A DNA stretch of 64,000 nt from CBDFHV01 sp965247705 (GTDB lineage Bacteria > Pseudomonadota > Alphaproteobacteria > Rhodospirillales > CAMCUA01), in assembly GCA_965247705.1 (NCBI GenBank), contig CBDFHV010000060.1, forward strand, positions 1-64,000, given 5' to 3'. Shown here one piece after another: positions 8,621 to 16,796 of this stretch. A program made the position numbers and the translations under genes. Position 1 is the stretch's first letter, and every line of letters begins with the position of its first letter. The notes under the pieces are model-generated. The model was not told the origin of the DNA and made no database searches. It saw only the letters and a program-made list of their open reading frames with translations.

Positions 8621-8701
8621 CGGCGGCGGCGCCTCCACCAGTCGCTCGTCGTCGGCGCGGAGTTTCGGGGTGAGGTCTTGAATCATGAATGAGTGTCCCT
8701 A

Positions 8702-9835
8702 GTGTTCCGCTCGAAACAAATGATTCCCATCGGGCAGGTGTGATGCGATTCTGGGTTCATGGGGAAGAAAGTGAGGATCCAGCTGGCGCCTGGGGATCAG
8801 GACAGGCTGGAGGCGTTGATCGCCAATGGCAACACGCCGCAGAAGCATGTCCGACGGGCTCGGATTGTACGGCTGGCCGGCGACGGCGTTGGCACCGATG
8901 AGATCCAGCGCCGCTTGGGCGTGAGCAAACCGACCATCCGACGCTGGCGGACGCGCTATGTGGAGGCCGGCGTGGACGGTTTGTGCCGCGATAAGACGCG
9001 CCCGCCGGGCAAGGCACCGCTTGCGGCGGATGTGGTCATGCGGGTGATCGAGAAGACCAAGACGGAAACGCCGCCGGACGCGACCCACTGGAGCCTGCGA
9101 ACGATGGCCAAGGCGGTGGGCATCGCGCCGTCGAGCGTTCAGGCGATCTGGAAGGCACATGAGCTGAAACCGCATCTGGTGGCGACTTTCAAGCTGTCCA
9201 ATGATCCGCGGTTTGCCGAGAACGTCGAGGACGTGGTCGGGCTGTATGTCAACCCGCCGGAGCACGCCATCGTCCTGTCGGTGGACGAGAAGTCCCAGAT
9301 CCAGGCACTCGACCGCACCCAGCCGGGCCTGCCGATGAAGAAGGGCCGGGCCGGCACCATGACCCACGACTATAAGCGCCACGGCACCACCACCCTGTTC
9401 GCGGCGCTCGACGTGCTCGACGGCACGGTCATCGGCCAATGCATGCAGAAGCATCGCCATCAGGAGTTCATCCGCTTCTTGAACAAGATCAACCGCGCGA
9501 CGTCGAAGCACCTGGCTCTCCACCTGATCGTCGACAACTACGCCGCCCACAAGACGCCGGAGGTCAAGCGCTGGCTGAAACGCCATCCCCGGTTCCACCT
9601 GCATTTCACGCCGACCTCGGCGTCGTGGCTCAACTTGGTCGAACGCTTCTTTGCCGAGATCACCCGAAAGCGCATCCGTCGCGGCGTGTTTCACTCCATC
9701 GTCGAATTGCAAATGGCCATCAACGACTACCTCGACCAGCACAACGCCGACCCCAAGCCTTTCGCCTGGACGGCTTCCGCCAGTTCCATCATCGATAAGG
9801 TCAACCGAGGGAAACAAGCGTTGGAATCGCTACAC
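8702..9835 (+). mobile_element. IS630-family element, TA target
   Basis: The left end GTGTTCCG... follows TA at 8700-8701. The right end, inside the last codons of the transposase gene, reads inward GTGTAGCGATTCCAACG and is followed by TA at 9836-9837. The two ends agree at 17 of the first 27 positions, with a shared TTCCC block. A further related end lies at 9930 (see the MITE entry). Confidence 0.75.
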
Positions 9836-9838
9836 TAG
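8759..9838 (+). CDS. IS630-family transposase
   Basis: The 359-residue protein has an N-terminal homeodomain-like helix-turn-helix (GVGTDEIQRRLGVSKPTIRRWRTRY). It also has a complete DDE core: Asp in VLSVDEKSQIQ, Asp in HLIVDNYAAHKT, Glu in SWLNLVERFFAE. It is full length and intact. The stop codon TAG at 9836-9838 is not encoded by the element alone. Its first two bases are the duplicated target TA and its third is the first base of the neighbouring repeat unit. Confidence 0.9.
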   Translation: MGKKVRIQLAPGDQDRLEALIANGNTPQKHVRRARIVRLAGDGVGTDEIQRRLGVSKPTIRRWRTRYVEAGVDGLCRDKTRPPGKAPLAADVVMRVIEKTKTETPPDATHWSLRTMAKAVGIAPSSVQAIWKAHELKPHLVATFKLSNDPRFAENVEDVVGLYVNPPEHAIVLSVDEKSQIQALDRTQPGLPMKKGRAGTMTHDYKRHGTTTLFAALDVLDGTVIGQCMQKHRHQEFIRFLNKINRATSKHLALHLIVDNYAAHKTPEVKRWLKRHPRFHLHFTPTSASWLNLVERFFAEITRKRIRRGVFHSIVELQMAINDYLDQHNADPKPFAWTASASSIIDKVNRGKQALESLH

Positions 9839-9930
9839 TGTTGCGATTCTAACATTTGGTTCCTGAGCCCGGGGGTGAAGGTCGCAGTTTGCGTAGATTT
9901 AATGGGAACGAAATGTCTCGATCGGAACAC
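9838..9930. mobile_element. 93-bp MITE sharing ends with the IS630
   Basis: The left terminus GTGTTGCGATTCTAACATTT and the right terminus (read inward) GTGTTCCGATCGAGACATTT are imperfect inverted repeats, and both resemble the IS630 ends. TA dinucleotides flank it at 9836-9837 and 9931-9932. It has no coding capacity. It may be a non-autonomous derivative that the adjacent IS630 transposase can mobilise. Alternatively the IS630 itself extends to 9930 with duplicated right ends. Confidence 0.65.
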
Positions 9931-9931
9931 T

Positions 9932-10254
9932 AGTGGCCTGTTTCATCCAAATTGCACCCCTACGATCGCTTATCCCGTTTCCTCGGCAGGAGGGAAGGCG
10001 CAGGCGATGCGCGCCCATCGGCAAGCCTTTCCGACGCCCCGAGGGGACGGGAAAAGCGACTCAGAGGGCGGCGTTGCAAGGCTTCCGGACGGCGTCGTGC
10101 ACCGCTTGTGGTGGGTTGGCACCACGGCTCACCGGGGGTCACGGGGGTGTCCCCCGGATACACGGTGCGGGGGACGCCCCCGCAGCCCCCGCGCTCCTGG
10201 CCGGAAACCTCGCAACGCCGTCGTAGGGGTGCAATTTGGACGAAACAGGCCACT
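9932..10254. repeat. 323-bp element bounded by 34-bp inverted repeats
   Basis: Bases 9932-9965 and the complement of 10221-10254 agree at 33 of 34 positions (AGTGGCCTGTTTC.TCCAAA...). A second inner inverted pair (GGCGTTGCAAGGCTTCCGG near 10069 and its near-complement near 10203) and a GC-rich core with runs of G and C lie inside. No gene is credible. The transcript could fold into one long branched hairpin. It directly abuts the MITE. It is either a MITE of another family or a structured RNA element. Confidence 0.65.
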
Positions 10255-10281
10255 CGTGCTCCCGTGGGTTCATTTCGCACC

Positions 10282-10604
10282 CTACGCCAAACCCAGAAAC
10301 ACCATGACTGCCCGGTTCAGCCGCGTGATATCGGCGTCGTCGAGGTGGCCGAGGCGGTGGCCGAGCCTCGATCTGGCAACCGTCGTCAGCTTGTCCGCCA
10401 TCAGGCGGGGGGGGCGTTAAGACCGTTGCGCGGGCTCGGGGCGACGGGTAGACGAAACAGGGGTGCCTCGGTTTCGTCGGTGGTCAAGGCGCAGACCGTC
10501 ACCAAGCCGCTGGCGTCGAACCGGTCGTCCTGAACGATGACGGCAGGGCGTGGTTTTCCCGCAAAGTCGGCGCCGGAGACCGTCCACACGTCGCCGCGCT
10601 TCAC
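10282..10604 (-). pseudogene. MazF/PemK-family toxin gene, frameshifted in a G8/C8 run
   Basis: The N-terminal part is a clear MazF/PemK endoribonuclease (MKRGDVWTVSGADFAGKPRPAVIVQDDRF, then VTVCALTTDETEAPLFRLPV). It stops early at 10401 after RNGLNAPPA. The missing C-terminal part is encoded immediately downstream in another frame (RLMADKLTTVARSRLG...LNRAVMVFLGLA, stop at 10282-10284). The frames meet at eight G on the plus strand (10407-10414). Adding one base there restores a protein of normal length. The truncated form lacks the C-terminal half of the fold and should be inactive. The tract could be a mutation, a phase-variable site or an assembly error. The gene overlaps the antitoxin stop by four bases. 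Confidence 0.8.
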
Positions 10605-10828
10605 GGCTCTTTCAGTTCGGAGACGGCATCGATGAAAGCCTGGTCCTCCCGTTCCCGGGGGCTGCGGGCCACGGCGAGGGACTGGCGGTGGGCCTCGGCG
10701 CGGAACGCATCCGTGCGGGTGTCGGGCACCCAGATCTGCACCGGCCGCATCCCCCGCGCCCGCATGCGCTCGCGATAGTCGCGGACCTTGTCGCGCGAAC
10801 CCCGCTTTTCCGAAGGCGTCCCGGTCAT
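10601..10828 (-). CDS. Antitoxin MazE-like, DUF3018-type
   Basis: The protein has 75 residues from the ATG at 10828, which has GGAG seven bases upstream; a GTG nine bases earlier lacks this spacing. The sequence RDKVRDYRERMRARGMRPVQIWVPDTRTDAFRAEAHRQ matches the DUF3018 type that regularly accompanies MazF-like toxins. It is expected to bind DNA as a dimer through the N-terminal part and wrap the toxin with the acidic tail (EREDQAFIDAVSELKEP). It overlaps the toxin start by ATGA. A perfect palindrome 19 bases upstream of the start is a likely operator. Confidence 0.75.
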   Translation of the reverse strand: MTGTPSEKRGSRDKVRDYRERMRARGMRPVQIWVPDTRTDAFRAEAHRQSLAVARSPREREDQAFIDAVSELKEP

Positions 10829-10847
10829 GGGCAACACTCCGATCCTT

Positions 10848-10861
10848 GGTTACATGTAACC
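10848..10861. promoter_or_regulatory. Perfect 14-bp palindrome, candidate antitoxin operator
   Basis: GGTTACATGTAACC lies immediately upstream of the MazE-like antitoxin. Its position and symmetry suit autoregulation of the toxin-antitoxin operon. This is inferred from location only. Confidence 0.5.
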
Positions 10862-10938
10862 GAAGACTGGCCGCCGATAAAGGTCAAGGAGAAGCGGCTT
10901 TTCGCCGTCGCGAACATCCAACGACTTGCCGATGGGGC

Positions 10939-10963
10939 GGGGGCGGGTCCCAGACCCGCCCCC
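10939..10963. terminator. GC-rich hairpin downstream of the TRAP binding-protein gene
   Basis: GGGGGCGGGT and ACCCGCCCCC pair perfectly around a 5-base loop. The hairpin lies 34 bases past the stop of the minus-strand binding-protein gene. There is no run of T after it in that direction, so it may be a transcript-end stabiliser or one of the GGTCTNAGACC-type dispersed hairpins seen again at 40,775-40,840, and not a classical terminator. Confidence 0.4.
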
Positions 10964-10996
10964 TTGATTGGTTCCGTTGACTGGAGTCGGCGCCGG

Positions 10997-12007
10997 CTAT
11001 TTCACCGCCGCCGCTTCCGCGCGCAGCACCTTGAGCAGGTTCTGGGCCTTCAGGTTCTTGGCGAATTCGTCGTGCAGGCTGGCGGTCTTGGCGACGAAGG
11101 GGCCGGTATCCACTTCGTTCACCTTGATGCCCGCCGCCACCACCTTGCGCATGAAGACCTTGTTTGCCTCCTCGTCGTACAGGCGGCCCACTTCGGTGGC
11201 CTTGGCGCCGGCCCGCATGACCATGGCGCGCAGGTCCTCGGGCAGCTTCTGGTAGGCCTTCTCGCTGATCATGGTGACGCCGGTGGCGACCATGTGCTGG
11301 GTCAGGGAGTAGTACTTGATCCCCTCGTAATGCTTCATGTTCCACAGGAACATGGGCGAGTTCTCGGCCCCGTCGATGGCATTGGTCATCAGGCCGGTGT
11401 AGACCTCGGCGAAGGGCATGGCGGTCGGCACCGCGCCCAGGGCCTTCCAGCTTTTCACCTGGGTTTCGGAGGTCATGGTGCGGATCTTCAGGCCTTCCAG
11501 GTCGGCGGGCGTTTTTACCGGACGAACGCTGGTGTAGACGCTGCGGGTACCGGCCGTGGTCATGCCCAGCGCCCGGAAGTCGCCGGTTGCCCGGACCACC
11601 CCGGAGAGGGCGTTGAAGAACTTGCCGCCGTCCATGGTAATCCGTTCCCGGTGCTTGGCATTCTGGATGATGTAGGGCACCCCCAGAAGGCCGAGCTGCG
11701 GAATGTGGCCGCCGATGTTGCCGACCGACGAGCCGGCGCAGTCGACCGTACCGATCTTCATGTTCTCCAGCAGTTGCGCCTCGTCGCCGAGCTGGGCGCC
11801 GCCGATGACCTTGACCTCGATTCGGCCGTCGGACAGGGGCTCCACCAGGGTCTTGAAGGTCTGCCAGATAATCTCGTAGAAGTTGGTCTTCGGCCCGTCA
11901 TGGGCACAGCGCAGGGTGATGTCGGCGGCCGAGGCCGGGGCGGCGGCAAAACCGAATAGGGCGGCCGCCGCAACGCTGCCGGACACCCACGCGAATGGCT
12001 TGATCAT
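10997..12007 (-). CDS. dctP: TRAP transporter substrate-binding protein (DctP family)
   Basis: The protein has 336 residues from the ATG at 12007, which has GGGAG upstream; the longer upstream frame has no signal peptide. Residues 1-29 are a Sec signal (MIKPFAWVSGSVAAAALFGF, cleavage after ASA). The mature protein follows the DctP pattern: LRCAHDGPKTNFYEIIWQTF, the central GLKIRTMTSETQVKSWKALGA segment with the carboxylate-binding Arg, and AIDGAENSPMFLWNMKHYEG. It captures a substrate, usually an organic acid, in the periplasm for the DctQ-DctM permease encoded divergently at 12257-14037. Confidence 0.88.
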   Translation of the reverse strand: MIKPFAWVSGSVAAAALFGFAAAPASAADITLRCAHDGPKTNFYEIIWQTFKTLVEPLSDGRIEVKVIGGAQLGDEAQLLENMKIGTVDCAGSSVGNIGGHIPQLGLLGVPYIIQNAKHRERITMDGGKFFNALSGVVRATGDFRALGMTTAGTRSVYTSVRPVKTPADLEGLKIRTMTSETQVKSWKALGAVPTAMPFAEVYTGLMTNAIDGAENSPMFLWNMKHYEGIKYYSLTQHMVATGVTMISEKAYQKLPEDLRAMVMRAGAKATEVGRLYDEEANKVFMRKVVAAGIKVNEVDTGPFVAKTASLHDEFAKNLKAQNLLKVLRAEAAAVK

Positions 12008-12127
12008 GAACTTTACTCCCTGGTTAGGTTGATCCGCGCGGCCTCCCCGATCCGCGGGCATCACGCGCCCCGGCAAGCCGCCCTTGCCCGCCGGATTGTG
12101 GTTGATCGGGGCGGACATGGCAACACT

Positions 12128-12168
12128 CCGGAATTGGGAACCACAAATCCAACATCGCGCAATTCCGG
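12128..12168. promoter_or_regulatory. Inverted repeat in the divergent TRAP promoter region
   Basis: CCGGAATTG (12128-12136) and CAATTCCGG (12160-12168) are perfect complements 23 bases apart. They lie in the intergenic stretch between dctP and dctQ. A regulator may bind here to control both directions. No regulator gene is visible in the cluster. Confidence 0.35.
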
Positions 12169-12256
12169 GTCCCGCCCCGTCGGCGCTTGACGGGACGGGG
12201 GCGAGTCTGTGTACTCCCGCCGGCCACGGTGGGGCCAATAGGGCCGGGGAGGGGGA

Positions 12257-12754
12257 ATGGAAGGGCGAACGAATTGGGTCCCGCTAAGGCGGGTCAACGA
12301 TATCGTCTACCGGACCTTCGAGGTCGTCTGCGCCGTCCTTCTGACGGTCATGGTGGTGACCATATTCGTGCAGGTGCTGGCGCGATTCGTGCTCTCCTCG
12401 GCCCCGTGGTCCGAGGAGATCGCGGTCTACTGCTTTATCTGGGTGGTGCTCCTGGGAACCAGCCTGGGCGTGCGCGACCATAGCCACCTGGTGGCCGACG
12501 TGTTGCCGGAGAGCCTGCCCCCCATGCTCGACAAGGGACTGACCGCCCTCAGCCACGCCCTGGTCATGGTCGCCGCCATCGTGTTCCTGTGGTACGGGGC
12601 CGACTATGCCCGCCTGGGGCTCACCCGGCTGTCGTTCTCCATGGGCTTTCCCATGTTCTACCTGTACATCGCCTTGCCCATCGCCGGGGGGGCCATGTTC
12701 CTGTTCCTCATCGAGCGGTTCCAGGTCTTGTTTTTCGGCCGGCCGGCCCGATGA
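12257..12754 (+). CDS. dctQ: TRAP transporter small permease (DctQ family)
   Basis: The 165-residue membrane protein has four predicted transmembrane segments, at about residues 21-43, 55-72, 92-112 and 135-155. It carries the family motif around SEEIAVYCFIWVVLLGTSLGVRDHSH. It stabilises the large permease. Its stop overlaps the DctM start (ATGA at 12751), indicating coupled translation. Confidence 0.87.
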   Translation: MEGRTNWVPLRRVNDIVYRTFEVVCAVLLTVMVVTIFVQVLARFVLSSAPWSEEIAVYCFIWVVLLGTSLGVRDHSHLVADVLPESLPPMLDKGLTALSHALVMVAAIVFLWYGADYARLGLTRLSFSMGFPMFYLYIALPIAGGAMFLFLIERFQVLFFGRPAR

Positions 12755-14037
12755 TCATAATCCTGTTCGTTTCGTTCTTTGGATTGATCCTGCTGCGGGT
12801 ACCGGTGGGGTTCGCCCTGATCCTGTCATCGCTGCTGGTGATCGTGCTCGAAGGCCTGCCGCCCAACCTGATCGCGCTGCGCATCTTCGAAGGTCTGACA
12901 CCCTTCCCCATCCTGGCGATCCCGCTTTTTTACTCCCTGGGCCTGCTGTGCAATTCAAGCGGCTTTACGGAGCGGATCATGTTGCTCGCCCGGGCCCTGG
13001 TGGGGCGGGTGCGGGCGGGCCTGGCCATGGTTAATATCGTCGCCAGCATGCTGTTCGCCGGCATCTCGGGCTCCAGCACCGCCGACACCGCGGGCATCGG
13101 CTCGGTGATCATGCCCCAGATGCTGAAGGCCGGTTACAGCCCTGCCTTCACGGTGGCGCTGACCGCCTGCTCGTCCACCATGGGCAACATCATCCCGCCC
13201 AGCATCCTGATGGTGATCTATGGGGCCTTCGGCAACGTCTCCATCGGCATGCTGTTCCTGGGTGGCTTCATCCCCGGGCTGCTGCTGGGCTTTGGCCAGA
13301 TGGCGCTGGTCTACTACCTGGCGCGGCGCCTGGATTTCGGCCTCGAGGACATGGGCGCGGAAAAGCCCCGGTTTTGGAACGCCCTCGGCAAAGGCGCGCT
13401 GCCCATGGGCGTGCCGGTGGTGATCATCGGCGGCATCGTCTTCGGCATCGTCACGCCTACGGAATCGGCCGCCATCGCGATCTTCTACGTGCTGGTGCTG
13501 AGCACCTTCGTTTACCGGGAAATGACCTTCGGCTCCTTCATCAGGCTGCTGCGCGAAGGCGGCCGGTTCGTCGCCCTGCCCCTGATCATGACGGCGGCGG
13601 CGGCGGTGTTCGCCTGGCTGCTGGCCTACTTCGAGTTTCCCCAGACCATGGTCGGCCTGATGGAGGAGTTCGGCGCGACTCGCTACGGCGTGCTGCTGGC
13701 GGTGGTGGTGGTGTTCCTGATCCTGGGCACGTTCCTCGATACGGTGCCGGCGATCATCATGTTCCTGCCCATCGTCCAAGCATTGGGCGACTCGGTGGGC
13801 ATCCATCCCGTGCAGATGGGCGTAATCGTGGTGCTGACCGGCGCCCTCGGCCTGGTCACCCCGCCCTACGGGGTCTGCCTGCTGGTCGCCTCCAAGATCA
13901 TCGGCATTCACCCCCGTCAGGCCATCGGCATGACCCTGCTGGTGGGCGGGGTGAGCCTGGTCGTGATTATGATGGCGGTTCTCATCCCGGACATCACCCT
14001 GTTGCTGCCGCGGGCGGTCATGCCCCGGTTTTTCTGA
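12751..14037 (+). CDS. dctM: TRAP transporter large permease (DctM family)
   Basis: The protein has 428 residues from the ATG at 12751, inside the dctQ stop. It has about twelve hydrophobic segments and the DctM landmarks: SGSSTADTAGIGSVIMPQM, NIIPPSILMVIYG, TPTESAAIAIFYV and GLVTPPYGVCLLV. It is the sodium-coupled transport channel for the solute held by DctP. It ends one base from the convergent tautomerase gene. Confidence 0.9.
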   Translation: MIIILFVSFFGLILLRVPVGFALILSSLLVIVLEGLPPNLIALRIFEGLTPFPILAIPLFYSLGLLCNSSGFTERIMLLARALVGRVRAGLAMVNIVASMLFAGISGSSTADTAGIGSVIMPQMLKAGYSPAFTVALTACSSTMGNIIPPSILMVIYGAFGNVSIGMLFLGGFIPGLLLGFGQMALVYYLARRLDFGLEDMGAEKPRFWNALGKGALPMGVPVVIIGGIVFGIVTPTESAAIAIFYVLVLSTFVYREMTFGSFIRLLREGGRFVALPLIMTAAAAVFAWLLAYFEFPQTMVGLMEEFGATRYGVLLAVVVVFLILGTFLDTVPAIIMFLPIVQALGDSVGIHPVQMGVIVVLTGALGLVTPPYGVCLLVASKIIGIHPRQAIGMTLLVGGVSLVVIMMAVLIPDITLLLPRAVMPRFF

Positions 14038-14038
14038 G

Positions 14039-14233
14039 CTACCCCGCCGGGCGATCGCTGGCCAGGATCCCGGCGGTGGCCCAGTTCTGCCGCGGCGTAT
14101 CGACGATCACCACCTGGACGTCCTCCGGGGATGCGTCGATGGTGTCGCAGACCCCTTGGGTCACGACGCGGACCAGGGCGCGCTTTTGTTCGACGGTGCG
14201 CCCGTCCAGGGCGTAGATTTGGACGATGGGCAT
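14039..14233 (-). CDS. 4-oxalocrotonate tautomerase-family enzyme
   Basis: The protein has 64 residues from the ATG at 14233, which has GGAGG upstream. Residue 2 is Pro (MPIVQIYALDGRTVEQKRAL), the catalytic base after removal of Met in this family. The ASPEDVQVVIVDTPRQNWATAG segment is also typical. These enzymes move double bonds in unsaturated oxo-acids, or act as dehalogenases or hydratases in some branches. The gene is convergent with the TRAP operon and divergent from the PhyH gene, suggesting a part in the same catabolism. Confidence 0.82.
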   Translation of the reverse strand: MPIVQIYALDGRTVEQKRALVRVVTQGVCDTIDASPEDVQVVIVDTPRQNWATAGILASDRPAG

Positions 14234-14305
14234 GAATAAACCTCCTGTCGCCGGCAATGGTTACGAACGTTGCGGAACGACGGATAGCACGGGGGATCGG
14301 CGACC

Positions 14306-15151
14306 ATGAAGACTAGCTTGCCGCGGGCGATCACGGCGTCAGAGATCGCCGCCTACGACCGGGACGGGGTGGTCTGCTTGCGGGGCCTGTTCGACCGCGG
14401 CTGGATCGCGCGGCTGGAGGCTGCCGTGGACCGGCTGCGCGACGCGCCGGGCCCCCTGGGCGAGACCTACAGCGCCGACGGCGCCAACCGGCTGTTCTAC
14501 GGCGACCGGTTCATGTGGACTTTCGATCCCGACTTCGCGGCCCTGGCCCTGGAATCGCCGGCCGGCGCCATTATCGGCGGCCTGATGCAATCGCGGCAGG
14601 TGCGCCTTTATTGCGACCACCTCCTGGTCAAGGAGCCGGGCGCGACCATGCCGACGCCGTGGCATCACGACCAGCAAGCCTGGCCCCTGGAAGGCTCGCA
14701 GATCTGCTCCCTGTGGTTGTCCCTCGACACGGTGACCCGCGATTCGGGCGCGGTCGAATACATCGCCGGCTCCCACCGCTGGGGACGCCGCTTCCGGGCC
14801 GAGCCCATGGGCCGGCCGGCGGACAACTTCGGCCAGGAGGACGGCGACGAGGAGGAGTTCGAACCCTGCCCTGACTTCGGCAAGGAGCGGGACAAGCACC
14901 GCTTCCTGTGCTGGGACATGGCGCCGGGCGACTGCGTCGTCTTCCACGCCTTGACCGTCCACGCCGCCGGCGGCAACGCCACCGCGGGCCGACGCCGGCG
15001 CGGCATCGCCTGCCGCTGGGTGGGCGACGATGTGGTATGGACCCCGCGCCGTGGCAAGACCGCCACCCTCATCCGGGAGCCGGGCCTGAGGGCCGGCGAC
15101 ACCCTGGACAAGAGCGACCTGTTCCCCGTCGCCTGGTCGCGGGCGGCCTGA
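14306..15151 (+). CDS. Phytanoyl-CoA dioxygenase (PhyH)-family oxygenase
   Basis: The 281-residue Fe(II)/2-oxoglutarate-dependent dioxygenase carries the iron triad in TPWHHDQQAW (H120 or H121, D122) and FHALTVHAAGGN (H219). A 2-oxoglutarate-binding Arg is likely downstream in RRRRGIACRWVG. The N-terminus (ASEIAAYDRDGVVCLRGLFD) is characteristic of PhyH. It hydroxylates small or CoA-linked substrates; its placement before an acyl-CoA dehydrogenase and hydratases suggests a first oxidative step on the imported compound. It is the first gene of the long plus-strand run to 23440. Confidence 0.85.
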   Translation: MKTSLPRAITASEIAAYDRDGVVCLRGLFDRGWIARLEAAVDRLRDAPGPLGETYSADGANRLFYGDRFMWTFDPDFAALALESPAGAIIGGLMQSRQVRLYCDHLLVKEPGATMPTPWHHDQQAWPLEGSQICSLWLSLDTVTRDSGAVEYIAGSHRWGRRFRAEPMGRPADNFGQEDGDEEEFEPCPDFGKERDKHRFLCWDMAPGDCVVFHALTVHAAGGNATAGRRRRGIACRWVGDDVVWTPRRGKTATLIREPGLRAGDTLDKSDLFPVAWSRAA

Positions 15152-15171
15152 AAGCCGAAAGTGCCCCGATC

Positions 15172-16350
15172 ATGATCGACTTCCAGATCCCCGAGGAAAC
15201 CCGCTTGCTGGTGGAGACCGTCCGCCGGTTCATGGAGGCCGAAGTCCAGCCCCTGGAAGAGGAGATGGAGGCCAACGAGCGGGTGGCCCCGGAGATCATC
15301 GCGGCACTGAAGGCCAAGGCCATCGAACTCGGCCTCTTCGCCATGAACATGCCCGAGGATGTGGGCGGCGGGGGCCTGAGCACCGTCGACATGTGCCTGG
15401 TGGAAGAGCAGCTCGGCAAGTCCTCGGAAGCCCTGATCCGCAAGATATTCGGCCAGGTCTACGAGATGCTGACGGCCTGCGCGGGACAGCAGCGGGACGA
15501 CTACCTGTTCCCGTCCATCCGCGGCGAGCGCCTCTGCGCGCTGGGCATTACAGAGCCGGAAGCGGGCTCCGACGCGGCCAGCATCCGCACGACGGCAGTC
15601 AAGGACGGGGAGTCCTACATCCTCAATGGCCGCAAGCATTTCATCAGCGACGGCGACATCGCCGACTTCGCCGTCGTCATGGCGGTCACCGACCCGGAGA
15701 AGCGGGCCCGCGGCGGCATTACCTTGTTTCTGGTCGACCGGGACACGCCCGGCTACAGCGTCGGCCGGGTTCAGCCGATGATGGGACACCTGGGCTGCAA
15801 CCACGCCGAACTGGTGTTCGAAGACTGCCGGGTGGGCGCCGACAAAATCCTCGGCGGACTGGGCGATGGCTTCAAGCTGATCATGAGCACCATATCCCGC
15901 ATTCGCCTCGGTCACATCGGCGCCCGGTCCGTGGGCATGGCCAGCCGGGTGCTGGAGATGGCGCGCATCCACGCCCGCGACCGTAAACAGTTCGGCCAGC
16001 CCATCGGCGAGTTCCAGATGGTGCAGAAGATGCTGGCCGACATGGCCACCGACATCTTCGCCGCCCGCATGATGATCCTCAATACGGCCTGGGAAGTGGA
16101 CCAGGGCTTCGATCCCCGGGACAAGCTGTCCATGGTCAAGGTCTACGCCGCCGAAATGATGAACCGGGTGGCCGACCAGGGCATCCAGATCTTCGGCGGC
16201 ATGGGCTATTGCAAGGAGATGCCCCTGGAGCGCATCTACCGGGACAGCCGCATCCTGCGCATTTACGACGGCACCTCGGAAATCCACCGCATGCTCATCG
16301 CCCGCCAGGTGCTAAAGAATGGACTTTCCTTGGAGGGGGACCACCTATGA
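15172..16350 (+). CDS. Acyl-CoA dehydrogenase
   Basis: The 392-residue FAD enzyme has normal family length. Landmarks are the flavin-binding GITEPEAGSDAASIRTTA, the YILNGRKHFISDGDIADFAVVMA strand region, the RKQFGQPIGEFQMVQKMLADM helix, and the C-terminal YDGTSEIHRMLIARQVL. The start at 15172 lies 20 bases after the PhyH stop. It introduces the alpha-beta double bond of an acyl-CoA, feeding the MaoC hydratases that follow. Its stop overlaps the next start by ATGA. Confidence 0.9.
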   Translation: MIDFQIPEETRLLVETVRRFMEAEVQPLEEEMEANERVAPEIIAALKAKAIELGLFAMNMPEDVGGGGLSTVDMCLVEEQLGKSSEALIRKIFGQVYEMLTACAGQQRDDYLFPSIRGERLCALGITEPEAGSDAASIRTTAVKDGESYILNGRKHFISDGDIADFAVVMAVTDPEKRARGGITLFLVDRDTPGYSVGRVQPMMGHLGCNHAELVFEDCRVGADKILGGLGDGFKLIMSTISRIRLGHIGARSVGMASRVLEMARIHARDRKQFGQPIGEFQMVQKMLADMATDIFAARMMILNTAWEVDQGFDPRDKLSMVKVYAAEMMNRVADQGIQIFGGMGYCKEMPLERIYRDSRILRIYDGTSEIHRMLIARQVLKNGLSLEGDHL

Positions 16351-16781
16351 CCGACGACGCCGAGAGCTATACCTTCCCGCCCTACGAGCGCACCCGGCCC
16401 GATGTGGGCCAGAGCGCCGAGTTCCGCAAAACCATGACGGTCGCCGAACAGGCCATGTTCACGGGCATCAGCGGCAACATGCATCCCCTCTATGTCAACG
16501 AGGTGCACGCCGCCGCCACGTCGGCCGGCGGCCGCCTCGCCTTCGAGCTGGCGGTGGCGTCGCTGGCGACCACGGCGCTGTTGGAAATCTCGGGTGCCTT
16601 CTACCGCATGGGTGGGGTCGCCCTTTCCTTCCCCGCCATGGCCCGCATCGGCGATACGGTGGCGGCCCACGCGGAGGTGGAATCGGTGGACGGCAAGACG
16701 GTGCGCTGCCGCGTTACCTGCACGGTCGACGACGGGCCGGTGGTGGCCGAGGGCCACGCCGATTTGGTCGAAGTCGGCTGA
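16347..16781 (+). CDS. MaoC-like hot-dog protein lacking the usual catalytic Asp/His
   Basis: The protein has 144 residues. It has the hot-dog fold pattern (FRKTMTVAEQAMFTGISGNMHPLYVNE ... AFYRMGGVALSFPAMARIGDTV). At the hydratase motif, normally GD.NP.H.D, it reads GNMHPLYVN, so the Asp and His expected for catalysis are absent. The next gene encodes a MaoC protein that keeps both. Paired inactive/active MaoC chains are known in steroid side-chain degradation (ChsH1/ChsH2), so this may be the structural or substrate-binding half of a hetero-oligomeric hydratase. That is inference. The start overlaps the previous stop by four bases. Confidence 0.75.
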   Translation: MTDDAESYTFPPYERTRPDVGQSAEFRKTMTVAEQAMFTGISGNMHPLYVNEVHAAATSAGGRLAFELAVASLATTALLEISGAFYRMGGVALSFPAMARIGDTVAAHAEVESVDGKTVRCRVTCTVDDGPVVAEGHADLVEVG

Positions 16782-16796
16782 GGGGAGCACCACGCC

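Noticed and set aside
8620..8686. Minus-strand start MIQDLTPKLRADDERLVEA as a gene
   Set aside because: It continues into the complement of the IS110 fragment; at most it is the first 20 codons of another truncated gene.
8702..9930. IS630 extending as one unit to 9930
   Set aside because: A better-placed right end followed by TA lies at 9835, and the next 93 bases have their own pair of ends. Kept as an alternative only.
12016..12238. Long N-terminal extension of the DctP-like protein
   Set aside because: The start at 12007 has a ribosome site and a normal signal peptide; the extension is intergenic promoter DNA.
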